64,000 nucleotides of DNA. Origin: Streptomyces lincolnensis (lineage in GTDB: Bacteria; Actinomycetota; Actinomycetes; Streptomycetales; Streptomycetaceae). The stretch covers positions 1-64,000 of the forward strand of contig NZ_JAIHON010000021.1 of NCBI RefSeq assembly GCF_021173675.1, read 5' to 3'. The notes under the pieces were generated by a model, which was not told the origin of the DNA, made no database searches, and saw nothing but the letters and a program-made list of their open reading frames with translations. How positions within the stretch are numbered: the first letter of the stretch is position 1; each line of letters opens with the position of its first letter. Below are positions 7,882 through 17,006 of the stretch, one piece after another. The position numbers and the translations under genes are program-made.

Positions 7882-9963
7882 CTACGGGAAGGTGAGCGTC
7901 CAGCCGTTGATGCGGCCGGAGTCCTGCGCCGCGTTGTCCTGAACCCTCAACTGCCAGACGCCGTTGGCGACTTCGGAGGAGGCGTTCACGGTGTACGTGG
8001 TGTTGATGTTGTCCGAGCTGCCGCCGGTGCTGTACCCCTTCAGCGTGTACGCCGTGCCGTCGGGGGCGACCAGCTGGACCTGGAGGTCACCGATGTAGGT
8101 GTGCGTGATGTCCACCGCGACCTGGAGGTTGGACGGCGCGTTGCCCGTCCGGCCGGACACGGTGATCGACGAGGTGACCGCCGCGCCGTTGTCCGGAATC
8201 GACACGTCGGCGGTGTTCTCGAAGGAGGTGCCGCCACCGCCCCCGCCGCCGGACCGGGCGCCGACCGCGACCCCCGCCCAGGCGTCCTGCACGGCCTTGT
8301 ACTCGGCGCTCGTGGTGCCGTAGAGCTCACCGGTCGCCGCGAGGGTGCCGGTGCGGGCCGCCGCGTAGTTGGTGGTGGAGGTGAACTTGGTGGTCAGCGC
8401 CCGGAACCAGATCTTCTCCGCCTTGTCCCGGCCGATACCGGTGACCGGGAGGCCGTCCGCGGTGGGCGAGTCGTAGCTGACGCCGTTGATGGTCTTGGCG
8501 CCGCTGCCCTCCGACAGGAGGTAGAAGAAGTGGTTGGCGGGGCCCGACGAGTAGTGCACGTCGATCGAGCCGAGGCCGGAGTACCAGCTGTCCCTGGACG
8601 AGCCGTCCCTGCTCGGCTTGTCCATGTAGCGCAGCGGGGTGCCGTCGCCGTTGATGTTGATCTCCTCGCCGATGAGGTAGTCACCGACGTCGGAGGAGTT
8701 GGCCGCGTAGAACTCGACGGTCGAGCCGAAGATGTCGCTCGTCGCCTCGTTCAGGCCGCCGGACTCGCCGGAGTAGTTGAGGCCGGCCGTGTTGGAGGTC
8801 AGGCCGTGCGTCATCTCGTGCGCGGCCACGTCGATCGACGTCAGCGGGTTGGCGTTGCCCGAGCCGTCGCCGTAGGTCATGCAGAAGCAGCTGTCCGACC
8901 AGAAGGCGTTGACGTAGTTGTTGCCGTAGTGGACGCGCGAGTAGGCGCCCACGCCGTCGCCGCGGATGCCGTTGCGGCCGTGCACGTTCTTGTAGTAGTC
9001 CCAGGTCAGCGCGGCACCGTAGTGGGCGTCGGCGGCGGCCGACTCCAGGTTGGACGGGGTGCCGTTGCCCCAGACGTCGTCGGCGCCGGAGAAGAGGGTG
9101 CCGGTGCCGGAGGTGCCGCGGTTGAGGTTGTACGTCTTGTGGCTGCCGCGCGCCCCGTCGGTGAGGTTGAAGGTCGAACCCGACTGCGTGGTGGTCAGGT
9201 TGACCGTGCCGGAGTACACCGTGTTGCCGGTGCCGGTCTCGATCGCCTCCCACTCGTACAGCTTCGCGCCGGTCGCCGCGTCGGTGATGACGTGCAGTTC
9301 CTGCGGGGTGCCGTCGTGCTGGAAGCCGCCCACGACCGTCTCGTACGCCAGGGTCGGGGTGCCGCTCGCCGCCCAGATCACCTTGCGCGGGGCGCGGTTG
9401 ACGTCCGGGCTCTTGGCGTCCTCGGCCTTCGCGGCGGCCAGCGCCTGGGTCTCGGCCTTCGCGGCGGGCAGTTTCGCCGTGGTGGTCGCCGGCTTGACGG
9501 CGGCCCGGCTGGCCTTGACGACGGCCGCGGTGGCGTCGGCCTTCGTGCTCTTGACGACGAGGTCGCCGCCGAGGACGGGCAGCCCGTCGTAGGTGCGCTC
9601 GTAGCGGGTGTGGACCGTGCCGTTGCCGTCCTTGAGGACGTCACGCACGACCAGCTTCTCCTTGGCGCCCAGGCCCAGTTCCTCGGCGGTGGCCGCCTTG
9701 GAGGCGTCGGCCGCGCGGATCAGTTCGGCGCGCTGGGCGGGCGTGAGCTTGACGGACTCCGCGCCCGGTATCACCTTTCCCGCGGCCGACGGTGCCTTCT
9801 CCGGGGCTGCGGTGGCGGCGCCCGACTGGACGGCCGCGGCGATGAGGGCGGAGACGCCGACGAGCGCCACGGCGGCGGCCCGTCGGGTGGTGCGGCCGGT
9901 GGTCCGGCCGGGGGTGGTGCTGGTGTGGGAGGTGCGTCTGTGGGAGGAACTGTCTCTCAACAC
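7882..9963 (-). CDS. Secreted M4 metalloprotease with C-terminal P (proprotein convertase) domain
   Basis: A 693-aa secreted zinc protease. GTG 9963 is chosen for the strong AGAAGGAG upstream; a longer ATG-started frame is possible. The signal peptide has an Arg-rich n-region (GRTTGRTTRRAAAVALVGVSALIAAAVQSG). A propeptide with LVVRDVLKDGNGTVHTRYERTYDGLPVLGGD and an M4 domain with HEMTH at 382-386 and GGLNEATSD follow. A Gly-rich linker (RSGGGGGGGTSF) then leads to a P domain of about 110 residues (VSIPDNGAAVTSSITVSG, VDITHTYIGDLQVQLVAPDGT, VNGVWQLRVQDNA-like, INGWTLTF). P domains normally follow subtilisin/kexin proteases and stabilise them or bind substrate. M4 plus P occurs in several actinomycete proteases. 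The 241-bp region to its right (9964-10204) should contain its promoter. Confidence 0.93.
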   Translation of the reverse strand: MLRDSSSHRRTSHTSTTPGRTTGRTTRRAAAVALVGVSALIAAAVQSGAATAAPEKAPSAAGKVIPGAESVKLTPAQRAELIRAADASKAATAEELGLGAKEKLVVRDVLKDGNGTVHTRYERTYDGLPVLGGDLVVKSTKADATAAVVKASRAAVKPATTTAKLPAAKAETQALAAAKAEDAKSPDVNRAPRKVIWAASGTPTLAYETVVGGFQHDGTPQELHVITDAATGAKLYEWEAIETGTGNTVYSGTVNLTTTQSGSTFNLTDGARGSHKTYNLNRGTSGTGTLFSGADDVWGNGTPSNLESAAADAHYGAALTWDYYKNVHGRNGIRGDGVGAYSRVHYGNNYVNAFWSDSCFCMTYGDGSGNANPLTSIDVAAHEMTHGLTSNTAGLNYSGESGGLNEATSDIFGSTVEFYAANSSDVGDYLIGEEININGDGTPLRYMDKPSRDGSSRDSWYSGLGSIDVHYSSGPANHFFYLLSEGSGAKTINGVSYDSPTADGLPVTGIGRDKAEKIWFRALTTKFTSTTNYAAARTGTLAATGELYGTTSAEYKAVQDAWAGVAVGARSGGGGGGGTSFENTADVSIPDNGAAVTSSITVSGRTGNAPSNLQVAVDITHTYIGDLQVQLVAPDGTAYTLKGYSTGGSSDNINTTYTVNASSEVANGVWQLRVQDNAAQDSGRINGWTLTFP

Positions 9964-10204
9964 TGACTCCTTCTGCGGGCCGCGGGTCACGCGGCCGGGG
10001 GAGACCGGTCGGCGGGTGGGCCGTCCGGGCAGAACGGGGCGTACGAAAGCCATGTGCGGGAGCTCGGCCGGGCACAGCGGTGTGATGGTGCTGTGGGGTT
10101 GCTGTGACCTGGCCGTGGGAAGAGTGGCACCAGATCGCCGTTTCTGTCAGGAGCGCGTCAGGAACTTGGCCGGAAATCGTACGTTGTCCGGGAGTTCATG
10201 TTCG

Positions 10205-11983
10205 CTATACGGACTCTTGGGCAGGGCGGTCCCGGGTCGCGGGCTCCCCGTGCCACGAGGCCCACAGCGCCGCGTACGCCCCGCCGGCCGCCACCAGCTC
10301 GTCGTGCGTGCCGAGTTCGGTCAGCCGGCCGTCCTCCATCACGGCCACCCGGTCCGCGTCGTGCGCGGTGTGCAGCCGGTGCGCGATGGCGATGACCGTA
10401 CGTCCTTCCAGTACGGCGGCCAGGGCGCGCTCGGTGTGCCGGGCGGTCGTGGGGTCCAGCAGGGCCGTCGCCTCGTCCAGGATCAGCGTGTGCGGGTCGG
10501 CCAGCACCACCCGGGCCAGGGCGAGTTGCTGCGCCTGGGACCCGTCCGTACGGCATCCGCCGTCGCCCAGCGCGGTGTCCAGCCCCTCGGGCAGCTCCCG
10601 CACCCAGCCGTCGGCACCGACCGCCGTCAGCGCCTCCCACACCCGCTCGTCCGTGGCGGCGGGCTCGGCGATCAGGAGATTGTCCCGGACCGTGCCGAGG
10701 AAGACATGGTGCTCCTGCGTGACCAGGACGACCTGCCGGCGCAGCTGCTCCGGACCGAGCGCCACCACGGGCACCCCGCCCACCGTCACGCTCCCCTCGG
10801 TCGGCGCGTCGATCCCCGCGACCAGCCTGCTCAGCGTGGTCTTCCCGGCGCCTGACGGGCCGACCACGGCCAGCCGCTCCCCGGGCCGCACGGTCAGATC
10901 GACCCCGTGCAGCACCTCACGGCCCGTGCCGTAGGAGTAGCGGGCACCGGTCACGTCGATCCGGTCGCCCCTCGGCACCGGGGCGTCGGCCTCGACCGCC
11001 CGCGGGGCCCCGGCCAGCCCCTCCACCCGGGCGAACGAGGCGCCGCTGCTCTGGAGTTGCTCCACCCGGACCAGGATCTCGTCCAACGGCCCCTCGAACT
11101 GGCGCAGATACAGTCCGGCCGCCACCACCGCGCCCAGGCTCACCGCCCCGTGGGAGTGCAGCACCCCGCCGACCAGCAGCACGCCCGCCACCGGGAAGAG
11201 GTACGACACCTCCACGACCGGGAAGAACACCGAGCGCAGGAACAGGGTGTACAGACGCCGCCCCCGGGACCGCTCCAGCGCCTCACGGCTCGCCGCCACC
11301 CGGTGCTCCTGGAGCCGGAACGCCTCCACCGTGCGGGCCCCGGCCGCGGTCGCCGCGAGGATCTCGGCGACGTCCGAGTTGGCCGCGCCCTCGGCGAGAT
11401 AGGCGTCCCGGGCCCGCCGCAGGTACCAGCGCAGGGCGAACCAGATCGGGGTCAGGCCGAACACACTCACGGCTCCGAGCAGCGGGTCGATCAGGAAGAC
11501 CGCGCCCAGCAGGAACAGCGCCTGCACGATGTTGATCAGCAGCTCCGGGCCGGCGTCCCGCAGGGTGGTGCCGACGGTCGCCACGTCCGCCGTCCCGCGG
11601 GCCGTCAGATCGCCGGTGCCCGCCCGCTCCACGACGGAGGTCGGCAGGGCCAGCGCGCGGTCCACGAACTCCTCACGGACCCGGGCGAGGGTGCGCTCGC
11701 CGAAGCGGTGGCCCGCGCAGCGGGCCCAGCGGGCGAGGAGGAGCTGGGCGATCGCGCAGGCGAGGATGCCGAACGCCGCGCGGTCTACGGCGGTCACCCC
11801 CGCGCCTGCTCTCACCTGGTCGATGATGTGGCCCAGGAGGTAGGGGCCGGCGAGGCCGACGGCCGCGGCGGCGGCGTTCAGCGCGATGACTCCGGCGAAG
11901 GCCTTTCTGTCGGCGCGTACGAGGCGGAGGGAGGCGCGGCGGACGGTGGGGGCGTCGGCGATCGGGAGGTGTTTGTCGGTCAT
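10205..11983 (-). CDS. ABC exporter half-transporter B (intact Walker A/B, degenerate signature)
   Basis: A 592-aa protein with an N-terminal six-helix exporter membrane domain (from about residue 30, FAGVIALNAAAAAVGLAGPYL) and a C-terminal ATPase domain. Walker A is GPSGAGKTT and Walker B TLILDEATALLD with the catalytic Glu present; the H-loop is AIAHRL. The ABC signature, however, reads TDGSQAQQ instead of LSGGQ. The upstream half-transporter shows the opposite pattern, so together they should form a heterodimer with one functional ATP site. ATG 11983 overlaps the upstream stop by 4 nt, indicating translational coupling. The substrate is unknown; peptide, lipid or drug export are typical. 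I see no adjacent biosynthetic genes. Confidence 0.93.
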   Translation of the reverse strand: MTDKHLPIADAPTVRRASLRLVRADRKAFAGVIALNAAAAAVGLAGPYLLGHIIDQVRAGAGVTAVDRAAFGILACAIAQLLLARWARCAGHRFGERTLARVREEFVDRALALPTSVVERAGTGDLTARGTADVATVGTTLRDAGPELLINIVQALFLLGAVFLIDPLLGAVSVFGLTPIWFALRWYLRRARDAYLAEGAANSDVAEILAATAAGARTVEAFRLQEHRVAASREALERSRGRRLYTLFLRSVFFPVVEVSYLFPVAGVLLVGGVLHSHGAVSLGAVVAAGLYLRQFEGPLDEILVRVEQLQSSGASFARVEGLAGAPRAVEADAPVPRGDRIDVTGARYSYGTGREVLHGVDLTVRPGERLAVVGPSGAGKTTLSRLVAGIDAPTEGSVTVGGVPVVALGPEQLRRQVVLVTQEHHVFLGTVRDNLLIAEPAATDERVWEALTAVGADGWVRELPEGLDTALGDGGCRTDGSQAQQLALARVVLADPHTLILDEATALLDPTTARHTERALAAVLEGRTVIAIAHRLHTAHDADRVAVMEDGRLTELGTHDELVAAGGAYAALWASWHGEPATRDRPAQESV

Positions 11984-13719
11984 CCCACGATCTCCTCGGA
12001 GTCGCGGGCCACGAGGGCGCGGTAGCCGGGGGCGTCCTCCATGAGCTGCTGGTGGGTGCCGGTCGCGGTGACCTTGCCGTCGACGAGGTAGTGGACCGTG
12101 TCGGCGTGGGTGAGCAGGAGGGGGGAGGTGGTGGTGACGACGGTGGTGCGGCCCTTGCGGGTGTGGTGCAGCCGGATCGCCACGAGGGACTCGGTGTGGG
12201 CGTCGAGGGCCGAGGTGGGTTCTGTGGCGAGCAGGATCTCCGGGTCGGCGAGGAGGGCTCTTACGAGGCGGATGCGTTGGCGTTGGCCGCCGGAGAGGTT
12301 GCGGGCCTGGGCGTCTATCGGGGAGTCGAGGCCGATGGGCAGTGCCTGCACGATGTCCTCGGCCGCCGCCGCATGTAGTGCCTCGGTTTGTTTGTTGGCG
12401 GCTGCGGGTCGTTCGTGGCTGGTCGCGCCGTTCCCCGCGCCCCTTTGGGGCGCTGTCACCTCTCGGAGATTTCCTGCGAAGAGGTCGGCCTCGTGGTCCG
12501 CCACCAAGATGCGGGACCGCACCTGCGCCAGGGGGATCTCGCTCAGGCGTACCCCGCCCCACACCGCCTCCGTCGGACCGTAGCGGCCCAGGCGGTCCAC
12601 GACCGTCGCCGTGTCCGCCGGGGTGGCGCCGACGAGGGCGGTGAGGCGGCCCGGGGGGATTCGTACGCCGGACTCCGGGTCGTAGAGGACAGACGGTTCC
12701 GCCGGGGCCGGGCTCGTGCCCTCGTCCGGTTCCGGGTCAAGGCGCAGGAGGCGTACGACGCGTCGGGCCGCCACCACGCCCCGGCCGAGCTGGTAGCCCC
12801 AGTCGACGAAGTAGGAGACCGGGCGGACCAGGACGGCGACGTAGCCGTAGACGGAGACCAGTTCGCCGACGGTGATGGTGCCCTGGACGGCCATGCGGGC
12901 GGCCAGCCAGGTGACCACCGCGAGGTAGAGGGTGGGCAGGCCGACGCCGAGGGCCTGCATCCAGCTGGTGACCGCGCCGACGCGGTAGCCCTGTTCGCGC
13001 AGGCGGGTGGAGTCGCGGCGGAAGGCGTCGGCGACCAGGCCCTTGCCGCCGAGGCCGTTGAGGACGCGCAGACCGCTCGCGAGGTCGCCGATGCGGGCGG
13101 TGAGGACGCCCTGGCGTTCCCGGTACTCCGCCTCCGTGCCCTGGAGGCGGCGCATCAGCGGGCCGACGAGCAGGGCGATCAGCGGCATGCCGAGCAGGAC
13201 GATCACGGTGAGCCGGACGGAGACGGTGAGCAGCAGGGCGGAGACCGCGAGGTAGGCGGCGATCGCGCCGACGCCGGGGCCGATCACCGTGAGGGCGGAG
13301 GCGATCTGCTGGACGTCTCCCACCCCGATGGTGACGACCTCGCCGGCCGAGACCTGTCGGGGGAGGGCGGACCCCAGCCGGACCGCGTGGCCCACGACGA
13401 CCTTGACCGTGCGGAAGTTGGCGTCCATGCGGACCCGCGTCATCGTGCGGTGCCGCATGATGCTCAGCCAGGCGTTGAACATGCCGACCACGACCAGCAG
13501 GCCGGTCCACCGGGCCAGCGCGCCCATGTCGTCCTTCGCCAGGCCCTCGTCCACGGCCTTGGCCATCAGCAGGGGCGTCGCCGCGAGCAGCACCATCCAC
13601 ACACTGCCCAGCAGCGCGCCCGCCGCCGACCGCCCCGGCTGGCGCAGCACCAGCCACCCCAGGTACCGCCAGCCGCCGCGCGAGTCGGGCGTGCCGGGAT
13701 CCTCGTACGCGTCGATCAC
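11980..13719 (-). CDS. ABC exporter half-transporter A (degenerate Walker A/B, intact LSGGQ)
   Basis: A 579-aa membrane half-transporter starting at GTG 13719 after GGGGGAC. The membrane domain (LVLRQPGRSAAGALLGSVWM onward) is normal. The ATPase domain has lost the phosphate-binding loop: where GxxGxGKS/T is expected it reads VGATPADTATVV. The Walker B Asp is Thr (ILLATEPTSALD), while the signature LSGGQRQRIRL is perfect. This fits the degenerate partner of a heterodimeric exporter with the next gene. Between the Q-loop region and the signature is a low-complexity insertion (GAGNGATSHERPAAANKQ) encoded by a Streptomyces intergenic-type repeat at 12397-12454. It is in frame, so it is presumably tolerated as a surface loop. 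Confidence 0.92.
   Translation of the reverse strand: MIDAYEDPGTPDSRGGWRYLGWLVLRQPGRSAAGALLGSVWMVLLAATPLLMAKAVDEGLAKDDMGALARWTGLLVVVGMFNAWLSIMRHRTMTRVRMDANFRTVKVVVGHAVRLGSALPRQVSAGEVVTIGVGDVQQIASALTVIGPGVGAIAAYLAVSALLLTVSVRLTVIVLLGMPLIALLVGPLMRRLQGTEAEYRERQGVLTARIGDLASGLRVLNGLGGKGLVADAFRRDSTRLREQGYRVGAVTSWMQALGVGLPTLYLAVVTWLAARMAVQGTITVGELVSVYGYVAVLVRPVSYFVDWGYQLGRGVVAARRVVRLLRLDPEPDEGTSPAPAEPSVLYDPESGVRIPPGRLTALVGATPADTATVVDRLGRYGPTEAVWGGVRLSEIPLAQVRSRILVADHEADLFAGNLREVTAPQRGAGNGATSHERPAAANKQTEALHAAAAEDIVQALPIGLDSPIDAQARNLSGGQRQRIRLVRALLADPEILLATEPTSALDAHTESLVAIRLHHTRKGRTTVVTTTSPLLLTHADTVHYLVDGKVTATGTHQQLMEDAPGYRALVARDSEEIVG
12397..12454. repeat. Streptomyces intergenic repeat captured in frame inside an ABC ATPase gene
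   Basis: The stretch from ggcggctgcgggtc through ttccccgcgcccctttggggcgct matches, from memory, a small repeat normally found between Streptomyces genes in many copies per genome. Its right part folds as gcgcccc-ttt-ggggcgc. Here it sits inside the ATPase domain of half-transporter A and is translated from the minus strand as part of an Ala/Gly-rich loop. Confidence 0.65.
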
Positions 13720-13757
13720 CTGTCGTCCCCCTGTGCGCCCGAACCCTGCGGGTTCCC

Positions 13758-13798
13758 CTGCTTGTCTGTCAGTTGCCCTTGCTTGTCTGTCCGTTGCC
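13758..13798. repeat. Two direct repeats in the ABC exporter promoter region
   Basis: Two 20-nt copies (ctgcttgtctgtcagttgcc at 13758-13777 and ttgcttgtctgtccgttgcc at 13779-13798) differ at two positions and are spaced 21 nt, two helical turns. They start 39 nt upstream of the GTG of the leftward exporter operon. They also lie upstream of the rightward I36-like gene, so they could be operator half-sites or a small tandem duplication. Confidence 0.6.
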
Positions 13799-13874
13799 TT
13801 TGAAAAGTAGTGACAGAAGTTGAGTGGGTGTGTGAAAGTGACACCCGATCATGTCCACATCACGGGGGATGGGT

Positions 13875-14399
13875 ATGTCCAGTGTGAAGCGTGTGTCCGT
13901 TCGAGCCAGACTGGGCGTAGCCCTCACCGCGGTCGCCGCCAGTGTGGGAACGCTGGTCACCGCCACGCCGGCTCAGGCGGCCACCTACAACGTCATGGAC
14001 AACTGTGACGTTCCATGGATCGAGTGCTCGTACGGCGATCTGTGGCTGTTCTACAACTCGAAGGACATCGCCGTCCAAAACGGCACCTACAAGTCGGCGT
14101 TCTCGATGTTCTACGGCAACGTGTACGACCACTGGGGTACGAGCCAGTACCAGGGCTCGTCCCTGACGACCTACCGGTACGTCTTCGGCAACGGCGGCAA
14201 CGGCGACGACCAGTACATGAAGAACAACGCGGCGTCCGTGCAGAACTGCGCCCGGGACGACAACTACCGCGTCTACTTCAACTCCGGCTACGGCGGTACA
14301 GCTCAGTACTTCGCGAAGAACGGGCCCTACGGAGACTGCAACATCACCAACCTGATCTCCGCCCTGAAGAACAACAACGCCTCCTCCCACTTCGCGTAA
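13875..14399 (+). CDS. Secreted peptidase-inhibitor I36-like protein (beta/gamma-crystallin fold)
   Basis: A 174-aa exported protein. ATG 13875 is used because GGGGGA lies 6 nt upstream; two in-frame ATGs upstream fit less well. The Sec signal peptide is MSSVKRVSVRARLGVAL, a hydrophobic core and TPAQA/A. The mature part has Cys pairs and the pattern typical of Streptomyces I36/SMPI-like proteins: YMKNNAASVQNCARD, VYFNSGYGGTAQYF and a closing ALKNNNASSHF. I36 members inhibit metalloproteases in the one well-studied case; most homologues are untested. It is the first gene of a rightward set (8 nt to the next gene) ending in a large secreted effector-like protein, and it also lies close to two M4 protease genes. 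Confidence 0.75.
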   Translation: MSSVKRVSVRARLGVALTAVAASVGTLVTATPAQAATYNVMDNCDVPWIECSYGDLWLFYNSKDIAVQNGTYKSAFSMFYGNVYDHWGTSQYQGSSLTTYRYVFGNGGNGDDQYMKNNAASVQNCARDDNYRVYFNSGYGGTAQYFAKNGPYGDCNITNLISALKNNNASSHFA

Positions 14400-14407
14400 G
14401 GAACCCC

Positions 14408-15415
14408 GTGAAGAACATCAAGCGGATCGCCGCCGCCGTAGCCCTGACCGGTTCAGCCCTCCTGACCAGTGCCTGCTCCTCCGGTACGACTGCGGAGACC
14501 GCGACGAGCGTGGCCGACGACAGACCGATCGTGAACACGGAGAACTGGCCCGAGGAGATACCCACCAGCGGCCCGGCCAGGAATCTGACCCTTCCGCTGG
14601 AGGCGTACATGGCCTCCTACAAGGACCAGGTCACCGTCGAGCAGGCCGCCAGCGATCTCCAGCAGTCCTGTATGAAGGACTACGGCATCGACCTGACGCT
14701 GCCGCGGGCGGGCGCCAACCCGCCGCCCAGTGACAACGACGCCAACATCGAACGCCGTTACGGCATCACCGACCGGGCCGAGGCCGAGAAATACGGCTAC
14801 GAGCTCCCCCCGGCGCTGCGGGAGCACACCGAGCAGACCATGCGTGATCTGTCCGGTGTCGAGGTCGAGGTCCTGACCGGCCACACCAAGCCCGAACCGG
14901 CCGGCGCGGTCAGGGCGGGAGAGCCGGTCGCCGCCCCGCACCAGGGCGTCAAGCCCGCTCGGGCGGAGTACAACGGGAAGAAGTTGAAGACGGGCGGTTG
15001 CATCGGCTGGTCCAAGGACCAACTCGGTGTGAAGGACGTCGACCCGACCTTCGTGGCGGAGCTCGCCGGGGACAGTCTGATGCGGTCGATGAAGGACGAG
15101 AAGGTCGTCACGGCCGTCGCCGCGTGGTCCTCGTGCATGGACGGCAAGGGACACACGGGACTTGCCGATCCGTACAAGGCGATGGATCAGGGTGTCACCA
15201 GTGATGGGGAGCCGACGAAGGAGTCCATCACGCTGGCGGTCGACGACATCGACTGCAAGACGCAGACGGACCTGGTGAAGATCTGGTTCGGCGTGGAGTC
15301 CGCGATCCAGAACGAGCAGATCGACGGCAACAAGAGCCGGCTGACCGGCATCAAGGATCAGCACGGCAAGGAAGTCGCCGCCGCGCACCGGCAGATGACG
15401 GCTTCCGCCCGGTGA
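14408..15415 (+). CDS. Lipoprotein of unknown function, paralogue of the one at 15982
   Basis: A 335-aa protein starting at GTG 14408 with AAGGAA just upstream. It has a lipoprotein signal (KRIAAAVALTGSALLTSAC/SS), so it is probably anchored outside the membrane. The mature part has conserved Cys residues and blocks shared with the later paralogue: LPLEAYM, DQVTVEQA, RYGITDRAEAEKYGY, DLSGVEVEVLTG, GGCIGWSKDQLGV, DDIDCKTQTDLV and ESAIQNEQI. By eye the pair is roughly half identical. The family is common in Streptomyces without known function. The gene overlaps the next by 4 nt. Confidence 0.85.
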   Translation: MKNIKRIAAAVALTGSALLTSACSSGTTAETATSVADDRPIVNTENWPEEIPTSGPARNLTLPLEAYMASYKDQVTVEQAASDLQQSCMKDYGIDLTLPRAGANPPPSDNDANIERRYGITDRAEAEKYGYELPPALREHTEQTMRDLSGVEVEVLTGHTKPEPAGAVRAGEPVAAPHQGVKPARAEYNGKKLKTGGCIGWSKDQLGVKDVDPTFVAELAGDSLMRSMKDEKVVTAVAAWSSCMDGKGHTGLADPYKAMDQGVTSDGEPTKESITLAVDDIDCKTQTDLVKIWFGVESAIQNEQIDGNKSRLTGIKDQHGKEVAAAHRQMTASAR

Positions 15416-15906
15416 AGGCCGGTGGCGGAGTGCCCGGACTGTGGATGGTCCGGGCACTGTGTCTGACGGCGGCGGGTGTGCTGGCTGCCGGATGCACGGG
15501 CGGCGCCGCCGACAGGGCCCCCGCGGCGCAGCGGCCGGTGACTCCGAGCGCCGAGCCGAGCAGTCCGCAAGCGCGTCCCTCGCCGGTGCCCGCGGTGCAC
15601 TCCGAAGGCCGTACGCGTGTCCTGGAGTACGGAGACCTGGTCGTTCGTGCCACGCCGGAAAGCAGCGGTGTGCGTACCGAGATCGAGGTGACCAATACCC
15701 ACGAACGGAACACCACGTATTCGGTCCGGATCAGCATCGCCGACGGTGAGGGCTGGACCGCGTACAACCGGTTCTGGCTTCAGGACGTCCCTCCGGGCGA
15801 GACCGGCCGGGATGCCGCGGTGATCGGCTCGAAGGACATGGGTCCGGTTCCGAAGGTTCCGAAGATCTACGTCGACGAGTTCACGCCCATCGTCGACCAA
15901 AGGTGA
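15412..15906 (+). CDS. Small lipoprotein of unknown function
   Basis: A 164-aa protein starting at GTG 15412, overlapping the previous stop (GTGA). Its N-terminus is a lipobox signal (ALCLTAAGVLAAGC/TGG), followed by a Pro/Ala/Ser-rich tether. A compact domain with VLEYGDLVVRATPESSGVRT and EIEVTNTHERNTTYSVRISI looks like an Ig-like beta sandwich of the kind that packs on partners at the cell surface. I cannot assign a specific family. It sits between two paralogous lipoprotein genes and is translationally coupled to the first, suggesting a shared surface complex. Confidence 0.75.
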   Translation: MKAGGGVPGLWMVRALCLTAAGVLAAGCTGGAADRAPAAQRPVTPSAEPSSPQARPSPVPAVHSEGRTRVLEYGDLVVRATPESSGVRTEIEVTNTHERNTTYSVRISIADGEGWTAYNRFWLQDVPPGETGRDAAVIGSKDMGPVPKVPKIYVDEFTPIVDQR

Positions 15907-15981
15907 AAAAGGGGCTGTTTCCCCTGCCCCCGGTCCGATCCGGCACTTCATGCAGACACTTCATGCAGACAAGGAAAGCCC

Positions 15982-16989
<1,008 letters not shown>

Positions 16990-17006
16990 CCGAAGGGGGA
17001 AAGAAG

